Source: Pascua guehoae
Taxonomy: Eukaryota > Basidiomycota > Tremellomycetes > Trichosporonales > Trichosporonaceae
DNA: 64,000 bases
Reading direction: 5' to 3'
Assembly (NCBI GenBank): GCA_001600415.1
Contig: BCJX01000021.1
Span: 186,001 to 250,000 of the forward strand
This document shows positions 1 to 10,702 of the stretch, piece after piece. The position numbers and the translations under genes were made by a program. Each line of letters begins with the position of its first letter. The first letter of the stretch is position 1. The notes under the pieces are model-generated. The model made no database searches. It worked only from the letters and a program-made list of their open reading frames with translations, and was not told the origin of the DNA.

Positions 1-240
1 TCGGCTTCGGCTTGTAAACCAAAACAGAGGTTAACAATCAGATTGCTTTGATAGCCTAGCCCTAGCCCTACCAGTTCCGTTGGATCGAAAAAAAAACACC
101 ACCACCCACCACCCAGAGGCCAGAGACCCAACCTGGCTACATTCGGGATCGGCTTAATCATTCGATTCTGCAATCCAATCCCAATCCATTCCTGCCTTGC
201 CACTCATCCCAGACGACCAACATTTCCACCGTCGTCCTGC

Positions 241-2149
241 ATGAGTCCCACACCAAAACCGGGCCTGACCGCGCGCGGCCAGCCACGCACCAAGCGCGTG
301 CGCACGCTGACGGGCTGTCTGGTGTGCCGCGCACGCCGTGTCAAATGCGACGAGGGACGGGTGCGTCTAGTGTTCTAAAGGAAGGGCTATTGTTGTTGGA
401 GCGCTAACCCAGTAGCCGCGGTGCAAGAACTGTTTGCGACACCCGGCACGCGTGTGCGAGTACGCCTTTGATGTCGACGGCACGGGCAGCGGTACACAGG
501 CGCGCGCGTCGCCGCCGTCGACGCCGGCCGCGGGGCCAAGCATGAGCTTTGGCTCGGACGCATCCGAGCAAGCCTACACGCCGGCGCCAGCGTCGCACTC
601 GTCGCACGCCAGCCACAGCACGTCGCACATGGGTCAACACCCCACCCACACTTCCCCCCCCTCCCTCCCCGCCGTCGCCGCCGCCGCCGTCGCTGCACCT
701 CCTCCTGCGCCCGCGCCGCCCTATGTCCAGTATGTAGTGCCTCCAGAACCCCTCCACCCGCCAGACATGGCATTCTCGTTTGTCAGTCCACAACCAAAAC
801 CGCTGCATCGACCGGCGCTTAGCAACGCGCCTAGCCTTCCGTTCGATCTACAGGAACGCATTGCTGCGCGCGTCCAGTCGGCAATGATTGCAGACGAGCG
901 GCGCGTATTCTCAATACTTGGGCCGGCCAACAGCCCCATGCTGGCAGATACGCTAATCTCAAAGGTGAGCGCGGAGACGGGGGGGCGGGGGGTAAGGTCG
1001 GAAGAACCAACTTTTTGGTGGAGGAGACCCGGCGCTCAAGCTACACACAACACAAGGCTAACACGTAAGCTCCCTGGTGCAGCGTTGCGAACACTGTTTG
1101 CATCACACGAGCAAGTGGTGCGCGGATCATTTAGTCGCATGCAGGACGACCGCGAGTGCCGGCTACTGTGTGGCGCGACGGCGCTGTTGGCGGCACGGAG
1201 CACGGGCGCAGGGAGGACGGGCAAGGCGCTGGCGGAGCGGGGCAACACGTTGGCAGCCGACTACATGGCGATTGTGACGCGCGAGCAGCGCTCGTCTGAG
1301 ATTCGCGGCATCCTCGGCGCAACGGGGTTTACATTGTACCTGGAGCAGACGCTGTCGCCGGTGCCCGGGCGGTGGCGCGAGCAGCTGGCGGTGGGGACAG
1401 ACTGGGCGGCGCGGCACGGCGGCGCCGGGTGGGTGTTGGGGGTGCGGACGCCGCAGCCTGGGTTTGGCGGCAGCGAGTTTACACTCTTGCACCCGGTGGC
1501 GTTTGCGCTGTATTCCGACTTTACGGCGTTGCTCTCCATCCTCGCGGCCATGATGGACGGCACGTGTCCGACGTACGTCACGTCGGACCCGCAGTGGCTC
1601 CTCGCCGCGCGCGCGCTGCAGGTCCGCCTCGTCCCAGGCCTCCCAGACCTGTTCCACCAGCTCCTCTGCACACCGCGCGTGGTCATGCCCACGCTCGCCA
1701 ATGCCGTCGCGCTCGTCTCGCGCATCCGCTCCCCGTCGCAGCCAGATATTGTCCGCGAGCAGCTCGAGCACGACGCCGCAACACTCCGCATCGAGCTCGA
1801 GCACACGTGGCCAGCCCGTCTCGCGTCACGCAACGACCCAAAACCCGTCGCGTACGGCGCCATGGCGTGGCGTCTAGCCCTCCTCGCCTATGTCGTCCAG
1901 TGCGCACAGCGCTTTACGCCCTCGTCCCCGGACATCCAGGGCTTTGTCGGCGCCTTCCTCGACCTCGCCGCCGATGCCGCAGCAGAGTTGCACCACCTCG
2001 ACGGCTGGCTCTGGCCCGTCATGCTCATCGCCCTCGCGGCACATACCCACGAGCACCGCATTGGGTGCGCCGCCGTCCTCGACCTCGTGCGCAGCCCAAT
2101 CGAGGCCGACAATCGCGAACTCGTAGGAAGAGTGAGTCCCGGGCGGCCC

Positions 2150-2206
<57 letters not shown>

Positions 2207-2568
2207 GGGCTCGTGAGGGGTGGTAGTGACGGTCCGTCCGGGGGTAGTGATGGTCCGTCCGGGGGGAGTGATGGTCGGTCCGTGGGTAGTGATGGTCCGG
2301 GGTAGTGATGGTCCGTCCGGGGGTAGTGACGGTCTCTGAGAGTAGTGACAGTCTCCCCTGGAGTGGTGACGGTCTCTGAGAGTGGTGACAGTCTCCCCTG
2401 GAGTAGTGACGGTCTCCCCGCGAGTAGCAACGCGTTCCGCGTCCTAGAGGTTAGCTCACACCACAGCTGCTCGCCCTCGTCTACACCCGCCGAGATAATG
2501 GGTATTCCGGCTACCACATTATCGACGCAATCGCAGAGGACCCGACGCTGGACGTCCTTCTCCTATGA
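241..2568 (+). CDS. Zn2Cys6 fungal transcription factor
   Basis: Four exons read by hand: 241-360, 416-964, 1070-2131, 2467-2568, giving about 610 residues. The N-terminus has a basic stretch, then the zinc binuclear cluster: CLVC, RARRVKC, DEGRPRC, KNC and LRHPARVC, i.e. C-X2-C-X6-C-X6-C-X2-C-X7-C. The first intron interrupts the cluster between the third and fourth Cys. A low-complexity Pro/Ala/Ser linker follows, then a long helical region like the middle-homology domain of fungal regulators, ending in YTRRDNGYSGYHIIDAIAED. Such proteins bind DNA in the nucleus; the target genes cannot be told. Intron 2 ends at an AAG acceptor directly after a CTAAC branch site. Intron 3 is abnormally long (335 nt) and carries a 52-nt G run. 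The start is the first ATG before the zinc cluster. Confidence 0.85.
2152..2203. repeat. 52-nt poly-G tract
   Basis: An unbroken run of 52 G on the plus strand, inside the last intron of the Zn2Cys6 gene and 20 nt after its donor. Length may be imprecise because such runs are hard to sequence. Confidence 0.9.
2212..2430. repeat. Degenerate tandem repeat in intron
   Basis: Imperfect copies of a unit of about 22-24 nt containing GTAGTGAYGGTC, first with CCGTCCGGGG and then with TCTCTGAGA/TCTCCCCTG variants. They fill most of the last intron of the Zn2Cys6 gene, next to the poly-G tract. Confidence 0.85.
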
Positions 2569-5500
2569 CGGGGGGGCACCGGCGCCGTTTCCACCGACAC
2601 CATTTGTATACTAGGCGGATGCAGGGACATTGCAGTACGACCAGCGCGCGAGAGCGTGGACGCGACTAGTGTGTACGCGGAGCGTGTGCGTCACTGGTGT
2701 GTACGCGGGGTGTGTACGCGGCTGGTGACAACGCGACTGGTGTGTACGCGACTGGCGTGTAGCGTGCCCACGCATCCGCCCATTCTCTGGGTCCGACCAA
2801 CTGACGCGCCGCCTAACCTTTGGGCCACTAACGCGTATACTCTGTCGTTCTGTGACTCCCAAGACGTGGAACTCACCTCGGCACGAGTAAGCCTCGATGC
2901 GCATTCTCGCCGTCCACCACGATGCGCCGGTAAATTTCCGATATCGTGGCCATGGCTAGTGAGGCTCCTCGCACCAGACCGCGTGGCCGGCCGCCACGGT
3001 CGAACGCCGAACGCCGAGCGTCTCAGTCGCGCCGATGGCGAAGGCGGGTCGGCCCAGCACGAGCAGGTCTCTGGCGCGTCATGTCGACGACGCGCTGGCC
3101 TTGTCGCTCGTGGTCGTGGGCGTGGATATCTGCCTTGGTGCTAGTCGCATATATCGTTCTGTCCTAGCGTGACAGCTTTCCAGGCGACGCGGGGCGAACT
3201 GTCATGGCGTTGCTGGGCCAGGCGACGGAAACCAACAGTCATGGCGTCGTCTGGCGTGCCTTGACCTGCCCTGGCGTCTTCTGGCGTGTCCTGGCGTCGT
3301 CTGGCGTCCTGGTCTCACTAGCGCCGAAGTGGTGGCGAGCGTCACCGAGTGTGTGTGGCCACAAACATGAATGTGGTCGTGGTCGTGGATGTGGATGGAT
3401 GTGGATGGATGTGGACGGATGCCAAGGTGATCGACGCTAGGGAACAACGATCGTCGAGTGGTGAAGTGCACAACGCACATGCATCCCCCCAGCAAAAAAC
3501 TTGCAACCACAATCCTACCCATGTCCTCTGCTCCCCCCAACCTCGCCCAACCTCGCCCGCCGGCGCCCGCAGACCGCACCCACATGAACGACACAGCCCC
3601 GCTCCAGCACGCAGCACGCGTTTTCACCGCATGTCTAAACGGCAGAATCCGAATCCGCGGAAATGGACGCCTCTTGCACCCGCGCCCGTTCGCCGCGTCG
3701 CCCGAAGCGTCATGGGCCCGTTTTGGTTGGCTGGCGATTACGTCCGGATAAACGGGTGATTGTCCCGGGGGTGGGTCGGGTAGCCCCCGGCCGAGGCGTG
3801 GGTCCAAACGGAACGGTGCCGACACAAACTGCGTGCAGGCCGTTGGAAAATAAAAAAGGTAAAAATAACGATACGGTGGGGAGGCGGGGCCAATTGATAC
3901 GAGGGATGGAGCGAGTAGCGACGAGTAGCGATATCGCGGCAAGAAGGCCGAGATACGATGAATCGACATTGGGATTGTCGAGATTGTCATTTGCCGAGAC
4001 GGCTGGCCTACCGAGACAAGGCAGGGGCAGGCGGACACGAGCCCATGCCCCGCGCCCGGGGTCTTGGGCTCGGCACTGGGTGGGGGCATGCATGGCCGTT
4101 CTCGCTTCCAGATTCCCACGTCGCCATCGCGCCATCGCCCAGTTGCCAGTTGCCGGTTGCCGGTGGCATTCCCCGCTGAACGAGGTTAACGAGTTTGCGC
4201 GGGGTCCAGCTTGTGACATGTGGCATGTGGCACTCAATTCCGGTTTGCCGCTGATTTATTGGAATGATGGCAATGAATTGTGTCCGTGTCTCGGTGTCTC
4301 GGCTTGTGGGTTTGTCGGCTGGATACTTGACACATTCTGCGGGCGCGGATTGAGATGGTGCCCGCGTCGGCCACTCGTACTTGCGAGACAAGCGCTGGCA
4401 TGTGGACATGGGAAATGAAGCACAGCCGTCGCCCGCTTGCCTCCGTACTCGGAACGACAAGTCTTGGGCCAGTGGGACTGGACAGCTCACATGTCGTCTA
4501 CTCGCCGCCGCGTCCCCACCCAACCCATTTCAACCATTATTCGATCCTGTCACCTTATCACCTGGTCACCTTGCACGGCATACCTGTGGAATTCGACTGG
4601 GCAAGAACGAACAGACGAGACTCTCCGACACCGCGCTCCCGGGACTGAAGACGACTGACCATGACGGGTTTAACACAGCCCCAATCCCAACCCAAGGGCA
4701 GTATCGTGCTGCCATATACAACACCCATCCCAAACCCCAACTCGGGGAGATGTGTAACAACCAACCCACAGCGCCTTGCACGATGGGTCCAACGCGCGTG
4801 CTGTGCATGCCCCTTGCCCTCTCGGAATTGGGAGATTGACCATGCAGCGCCGACTCGCCCGCAGCGTCCTGGGACTCGTCCAGCGTCCAACGGGCAGCCA
4901 TGGATAGTGGGCACGTTTATGTTGCCGGTGAAGTACACGCCGAGCGCCACCGGCCAGACACCCCAAACGCGTCAGACATATCTGCCCCTTGTCAGAGTTG
5001 GGCGGGTATCTGCCTCATCCCTTGCTCCCATCGCGTCGGATAGGTCCATGGATTCAGCATTTTGCGTCCGCATCCGCACGTGTGCTTCTTGTTTCACGCC
5101 CCAAGGTCGGTCCTGGCCGCTCGAGTCCGGCACAGGCCTGGGCCATCGGAAGTCCTCTGAAGGCTGTGAAAGGTTGGCCAAGTTTTGACTGCACTCTTTT
5201 AGGAGCTGCGACCGTGGCAGACACGACGGACAGGCGGCTGGCGGGACCGATCGCACGATGGCCACTTGGTACCTCACAGCCGACACTGTATGCAATGTAC
5301 CCGATGAGACGCCCTCACCAGAGTGGGTAGGGCGGGCGAGCCCGCGGCGCGGTCCCCGGGACCATGTGCCGTTCGTTGGAAGCGACGCGACGGGTATCGC
5401 TGCAGGTTTCAAACAATGACATCTGGGTGCGTCATGCCGCCAAACTAGTTCAACTAGGCCGCGGGAGGTGATCACGAGGTCGGCAAGCGCGAGCGCCCCG

Positions 5501-6061
5501 CGCCCCCCACAATTAGTGCGGGGGCTGTGCGGGGCGCCGTGCGACGGCAAGACGGGGCAAGTGGAATTCTTCCCGCCTGGTCAAAGCATACGTTCACAAT
5601 CGTGCGAGCGCAGCCAGCATTGCCATTGCGATACGCGTCGCCCAGTGCTGGCACGACAGTGTGCTGCTTGGCGCGTTGCGTTCCGAGGCAGGTTGCAGCC
5701 GCACAGGGTCGACACCAGAGGCAGTGACGGCCGTGTAAACGCCCTCGCGCTCCAGTGGTCGTCACGGCTTAGATGCCACTGGGTCTCAAGCGATGGGGAT
5801 ATTTGCCATTGACAACGGGCTGGTCCAGTCTGCCCTCGTGTCCATCCTATGCTATTCACAGCTGCTCACGTTCACTAGTAGTCAACTCGCACAGAGGCAT
5901 GACCTCCAATGCCATTGTTCCAACCTTCCCCTCATCCATCCTCTCCTCGTCCACCCTCTCCCGTCACATCCTCTCCTGGCCCTCTCATCGTTCCGCGTGC
6001 TCACTTCCTCTCCCCGCCGACGCATACCCCCACTCCCTCCACGCACACCCCACTCCATCCA
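2569..6061. other. Gene-poor stretch, no supported gene
   Basis: About 3.5 kb between convergent genes. It holds low-complexity material: GTGTACGCG-type repeats around 2660-2760, CTGGCGT-type repeats around 3230-3310, and GGATGTGGAT repeats around 3380-3425. Several open frames of 100-300 codons exist on both strands, but none has recognisable motifs or a convincing splice structure. Confidence 0.5.
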
Positions 6062-7649
6062 CTACCACCACCGATCCACACCCACCGCAAGCTCAGCCTC
6101 CACCCTCCCCCCTCGATACTGTGCAACCACGACGCTCGCGCCCTTCATCTCCCGGAACAGGAAGTCCTCGTCGTTGCGAACCCGCCGCACCACGTTGTCG
6201 CGGTACGGCGCAAGCGTCGCAATGTACGCATTGAGGTCGTCGGAAAAGTAGAGCTGTGTCGTGTGCGCGTGCGTCGTGTTGTGCGACGTGGCGTCGGTGT
6301 CGGTGTGGATCGTGTTGTGCAGCGTAGCGCCGGCGTCGTCGTCGGCGTCGGGGGACGCCCATGCAGGCGCGTGTACTTTGAGGTGGATGTGGGTCGTGCG
6401 TCCGGGGTACCAGCCGGGGAAGAGCTGTGTGTCAGTGTGGGTATGGCATTGGGGTCGTTCTGGAGGTGGCAGCGGGCAGTCCGAGTCCGAGTCCGAGTAA
6501 GAGTCAGAGTCCAGGCCGAGTCCAAGTCCGAGTCTGAGACTATGCCCGGTCCAAGTCTGAGGCGCAGTCAGAGTCCCACTCTGAGGCCGAGTCCGAGGCC
6601 GAGTCAGAGTCCAAGTCTGAGGCCGAGTCCGAATCGGCGGCCGAGCCCGAGTCCGAGTCTGAGTCTGAGGTCGCGCCCTCCCGAGCCCGAGCCTGAGCCC
6701 CGTCGACAGCTCTCTGTGCGATATGCTATTGGCAGGATCACCAACCCCGTAATGATCTCAAGCAGTACCCAGCCCCAGCCCCAGACCCAGCTTACCCCCC
6801 TTCCATCCCCCAACTCACAGTATGAAATACGACGGCACCTCTCTCATCCGTCCGCTGCACGCCGCGGAGGAACGTCTCGTCCTGTGCGTGAGCTAGTATT
6901 ACCCCGGCGGCATGTTGGGCACGACCAGACGAGCTAGCCAGCCCTGTCTTCCGTGCGCGGGGCAGGCGGAGCACGAGCCCCTGCCCGATTCTGGACTTGG
7001 GCAGGTTAGCAGCCACCACTGGCGTGCAATCGGCTCGCACGCGTCGTGCCCACTGTCTCTCCCGCGTCTTAGTACACCCATGGTCGGGACTCACATTCGA
7101 GGGCGGTACATGTCCTGGAGGCCCATCTGGTCCCCCCGGTCCCTCGTGTCCACCCGATCCACCCGATCCACGACGCACCCCACCACCCCTCCCACTCCCC
7201 ACAGCGTTCCAATCCCGCCCCACCACCCCGCGCTCCCCTTCATCCCCGTAGCCCGAATACACACCCCGCGCGTCCGCCGACCACACGTCGGCCCACGCCC
7301 CCACAACCGGCTCACACCCACGCTCACCCTCACCCGCCCTATCGTCCTCCGACGCCGAGGCGTCATAGATGCGCAGTGTGAGCTGCAGTGCGGTTCCGGG
7401 CAGGCCCTCGGTGAGGTTTTGCCGGCGGAGGGCGTGGGCGAGGTAGAACGGGCCGTCCATCTGTTCCGGCGTCAGGAGGCAGAGGCTGCATCCCGAGGCG
7501 GGGCGGGACACGTGCAAGTCTGTGGATGTGGGCGTGGGAGTGTTGGGACCAAAGCCGAAGACGGCCTGGCGGGCGTGCCAGTCGGGGTGTATGCCGTGTG
7601 CGCGAGCGAGCGCGAGGAGGGAGAGCGGGAGGGGAAGGGCACACTTCAT
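6062..7649 (-). CDS. Secreted intradiol ring-cleavage dioxygenase-like protein
   Basis: Three exons: 7649-7095, 6881-6819 and 6424-6062, about 326 residues. Residues 1-19 form a signal peptide (MKCALPLPLSLLALARAHG). Family landmarks are CLLTPEQMDGPFYL (about 57-70), GVYSGY (129-134), DETFLRGVQ (186-194) and LFPGWYPGRTTHIHLKVH (207-224). The non-haem Fe(III) ligands of intradiol dioxygenases are two Tyr and two His; here they would be Tyr131, Tyr212, His218 and His220. The protein is probably extracellular and acts on catechol-like aromatics, as in the lignin-associated secreted subfamily, but the substrate is not known. Intron 2 (394 nt) is inflated by a hexamer repeat. The C-terminal tail after QYRGG is not conserved as far as I can judge. 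Confidence 0.85.
6478..6675. repeat. CCGAGT-type hexanucleotide array
   Basis: Repeated CCGAGT / CAGAGT / CTGAGT / CCAAGT units on the plus strand, lying wholly inside intron 2 of the intradiol dioxygenase-like gene. The array creates artificial open frames of Arg-Val or Pro-Ser repeats on the opposite strand. Confidence 0.85.
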
Positions 7650-7750
7650 GGTGAGGTGTAGTGTGGTATGTGGGGATTGGGAGGGGCAAGGCGCGAGGTG
7701 CGACGGCGAGGTGCGGGATGTGTAAGGTGGGAGGTGCAGTGGGAGGTGGA

Positions 7751-7822
7751 GGTGCAAGGTGTTAGATGTAAGATGTTAGATGCAAGATGTTAGATGCAAG
7801 GTGTTAGATGCAAGGCAAGGTG
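7751..7822. repeat. GTTAGATGCAAG short tandem repeat
   Basis: About five imperfect copies of a 13-14 nt unit (GTTAGATGCAAGAT and variants) roughly 100 bases upstream of the dioxygenase-like start codon. Confidence 0.8.
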
Positions 7823-8016
7823 GGAGGCCATGGGAGGCAAGATGCGAGGTGGAATGGCGCACGTTGGATTCGTTGGCCACTTGCAAGGTCGGGACGGCGC
7901 TAACGACTGATTGCAATTAAATGCCACACTTGTCTCCCAGGCGCCGACTGAGTGGATCGTCAACGGTCCCCGAAACCGGTCCGTGAAGCTGCCTAGTTGA
8001 CTCTGCAGGCCACAGA

Positions 8017-8126
8017 GACTGTAGACTGTAGACTGTAGACTGCGCTGCGCATTGTGCACTGCACCACTCCGCGCCACGCAGCATGCAGCACGCAGCACGC
8101 AGCACGCCTCACGCATCACGCAGCAT
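8017..8126. repeat. GACTGTA and GCAGCAC short repeats
   Basis: Three to four copies of GACTGTA at 8017-8043, then copies of CACGCAG/GCAGCAC at about 8076-8126. Confidence 0.75.
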
Positions 8127-8644
8127 GTTCTGTAGCAAGGCAGGCACCACTGTCGGCCGACGCCGAAGGCCGATAAGCCACAGGCCAACTTGCAACACGC
8201 GTCGTGGCATGTGGCTACTCATCGGGCCATTTTCTCAGTGCTGGGCCATTTTTCGCAGTGCTGAACTATATCAGCGCTGAGCCGCCTACCCCTGCTGAAC
8301 CAGAATGCTCGCTTGGCTCGTATCTTCCTCTATTGCCAGCACCAGTCGGGTATCCCGTGCACAGCGAGTATGGGCCACTGCTCATCATGGTCGCGCGTGC
8401 GGTTCCGGCACAGTGCGCGATGCGCGAGCTGCCGAGCTGCCAGACAGCATGGTTGTTGAAATCGGCATGTACAGTGCGGCTTCCGGAACAGATTGCATGT
8501 TACAAAGCATGACCATGAGCATGTGCAAGTTGTACATCGTGAGGCTCATCGTACACAGACTTTGAACATGATCAACCTAGAGTTCTACACCGACTCTAGC
8601 TGCTCGCGCGACTATAACCACACGGATTCGAGCTACTCGCGCGA

Positions 8645-10217
8645 CTATGTCCAGACAGCCTCGACGAGAATCTTGGCCAGCGACGAAATGGCATTGACAA
8701 ACTTGCGGACCGTCTTTTTGGACGCCAGGTGGTCGCTGTCTGCACAAACGCGGTCTGTCATGTTAACCGCTATTGACAAGTGCGCAATGGCCGACTGCTC
8801 ACCGGTAATGTCCCCAACTCTTGTCTGCCACACGTCGCTGGCAGCTTGGACGACTTCGACGGCCTCATCACGCGTCGTCTTAATGCCATGCACGTCTACG
8901 ACCTTGGCGAGGTCGGCGCGCTTGCCGCTCCACCACGTCCGCAGCTTGGCGTCTTCGGACCCCTTGCCGCCGAATCCGACCAGTGCGTCGCGCATGGCGG
9001 CCTGGACAAGGACGACGACGAGGTCGAGCGTCTTGGAGATGTCCGCGGCGGAGACGTCGCTGAGTTCGACCTCAAAGTCATCGTCGTTTTCTGGGTCGTT
9101 AGCCAGGCCGGTACAGTATACTGTAGCCTGACAACTCACTGATCTCGTTGCCGAGGTCCCCCGTGACGAGCGCCGCCAGCATCGTCTCGAGCATCTCCAC
9201 ACCGCCGTCGTCCCCCTCAACGCTGGCCTTGACCGCAGCCACAGACTCCCGGAGGACCGTCGCCAGCCCGTCGGGGAGGGAAGCGAGGGGCGCAATAGGC
9301 GGCGTGACACCGCCACCGGAGCGGCCGCCGAGCGTGTTCTGCCGGGAACGCTGGCGCGGGACCGCATACTCGGACGCGGCGACGCTCTCGCGCCCGCGCC
9401 AGTCCGACGACGCGGTGGACGACTGCATCGAGTCGTCCGTCATATCCGACGCGGCCGTGCGGGCACGGTAGCGGCGGGGCTGGGCGGCGTTGCGTCGCCA
9501 CTGGTTGACCCTCGCGTCAGAGTGCGAGGGGCCGGCTAGGTCGATGGGCTGCCCGTCAGAGATATGTGGGATGGGTGGAACTCACGTCATCGGGGGTTGC
9601 GCCCCTCCCCGACGGCCCGGGTGTGGCGTTCCTCACCAAAGCAGTCGACCCCGCGCGGTTCCCACGAGGTGGCGAGGGTGTCCTTGACCCGCGCTGGCTC
9701 ATACCCTGCGCGACGGCAGAGGTATCGCGACCATGGGTACGGCGCGCGGGAACCGCCGGGACCTCGAACTCGCGCTGGATGGTCGGGGTCGCAGAGGTGC
9801 GGGCCCGACGCGGCGGAGCGGGGGTGTGGCGACGCGGAGCCGGGGTAGCGGTGCGGCGCGGTGCTGGGGTGGTCAAAGTGCCAGGGTGAAACGCTGGGGT
9901 GGAAGAGCGCTGATGTGAGCTCGTGAAGTATTCGCGGACGCACCGAGAGGGGGACGACGCTCGAGCTGCGGGACGGCGGGACTGGGGTGCCGGGCTCGTC
10001 CTTGATCTTTGTGATGTCTGGCTTGACATCGACTGAGACCGAGGTGGCGCGGGATGCCGCCGGCGCGGTTGAGGAAGCGCGAGATGTTGGAGGTGCCGAC
10101 GGTGTCGGCTTGCGTGAGACGCTGTTGTCCCCCTGCCGTTAGTGACGAGGAGCAAGGCGGTACAGGGGAGGACTGAGGAGCCAGAGAGGGGAGGGGGCTC
10201 ACGATGAGGAGAGGCAT
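8645..10217 (-). CDS. Hypothetical disordered Ser/Pro/Arg-rich protein
   Basis: Not recognised. Five exons join in frame: 10217-10203, 10132-9944, 9909-9586, 9548-9140 and 9090-8645, about 460 residues. The first exon is only five codons (MPLLI); its ATG follows a CT-rich leader. The N-terminal two thirds are low complexity, rich in Ser, Pro, Thr, Ala and Arg, with a charged segment VKPDITKIKDEPGTP of the psi-K-x-E sumoylation type near residue 45. The last 200 residues are more ordered and helical, with acidic NDDDFEVELSDVSAADISK and a conserved-looking WWSGKRADLAKVVDVHG. A nuclear or cytoskeletal regulatory role would be guesswork. Intron 2 is only 34 nt. Confidence 0.65.
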
Positions 10218-10702
10218 GGTGAAGGGTCGAGGGGGTGAAGGGGTGAGGGAATGGGTAAAGAAGTGAGTGAAAGAGAAAGACGAAGAAGGGATGTGTGAGA
10301 AGTGGTGAAGAAAGGAAGCCAAACCCGAGTTGAGTAATCCTTGGACGCAGCACCAGACGCGGGGAGCGGAGGGCGCTCGCTGACGACAGGCCTTGAGGTT
10401 GTGTGCAGCCATGTGTGCGTGTGTGCTGGAGCAGCTGGCGCCTTGATGAGGTGAGGCTCGCCCAGGTAGCTGAGAACCGACACTAGTCAGTTGTTAGGCG
10501 GCAATAACGTACCATGCGTGCTCGCAATATGTACAGAGCTGCATAGGCTGCTGCTATTAGAGTGTATTCTATCGCTCTACTCAAATGTTTCCGGATACGT
10601 GACGCTTCTGATACAATGTTCCGTACAGGGTGGTGAACAAGGTGCCATACAGGGCCGGTGGCATACAAGGCCGGTGGCATGCCCGCCGTATCGTCCTCCG
10701 CG
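10218..10702. other. Intergenic, both flanking genes on minus strand
   Basis: No gene seen. The part next to 10217 is the CT-rich (minus strand) leader and promoter of the hypothetical gene; the rest is 3' region of the aspartyl protease gene. Confidence 0.5.

Larger units (their letters stand above)
7650..8644. other. Upstream region of the dioxygenase-like gene; repeats only
   Basis: No gene seen. It holds the probable promoter of the minus-strand dioxygenase-like gene and two short tandem repeats, listed separately. Confidence 0.5.

Noticed and set aside
3202..4119. 305-codon minus-strand frame
   Set aside because: Composition is His/Arg/Ser-rich over simple repeats, with no domain and no splice logic.
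5909..6937. 342-codon plus-strand frame with Arg-Val and Pro-Ser repeats
   Set aside because: It is antisense to the intradiol dioxygenase-like exons and runs through the intronic hexamer array.
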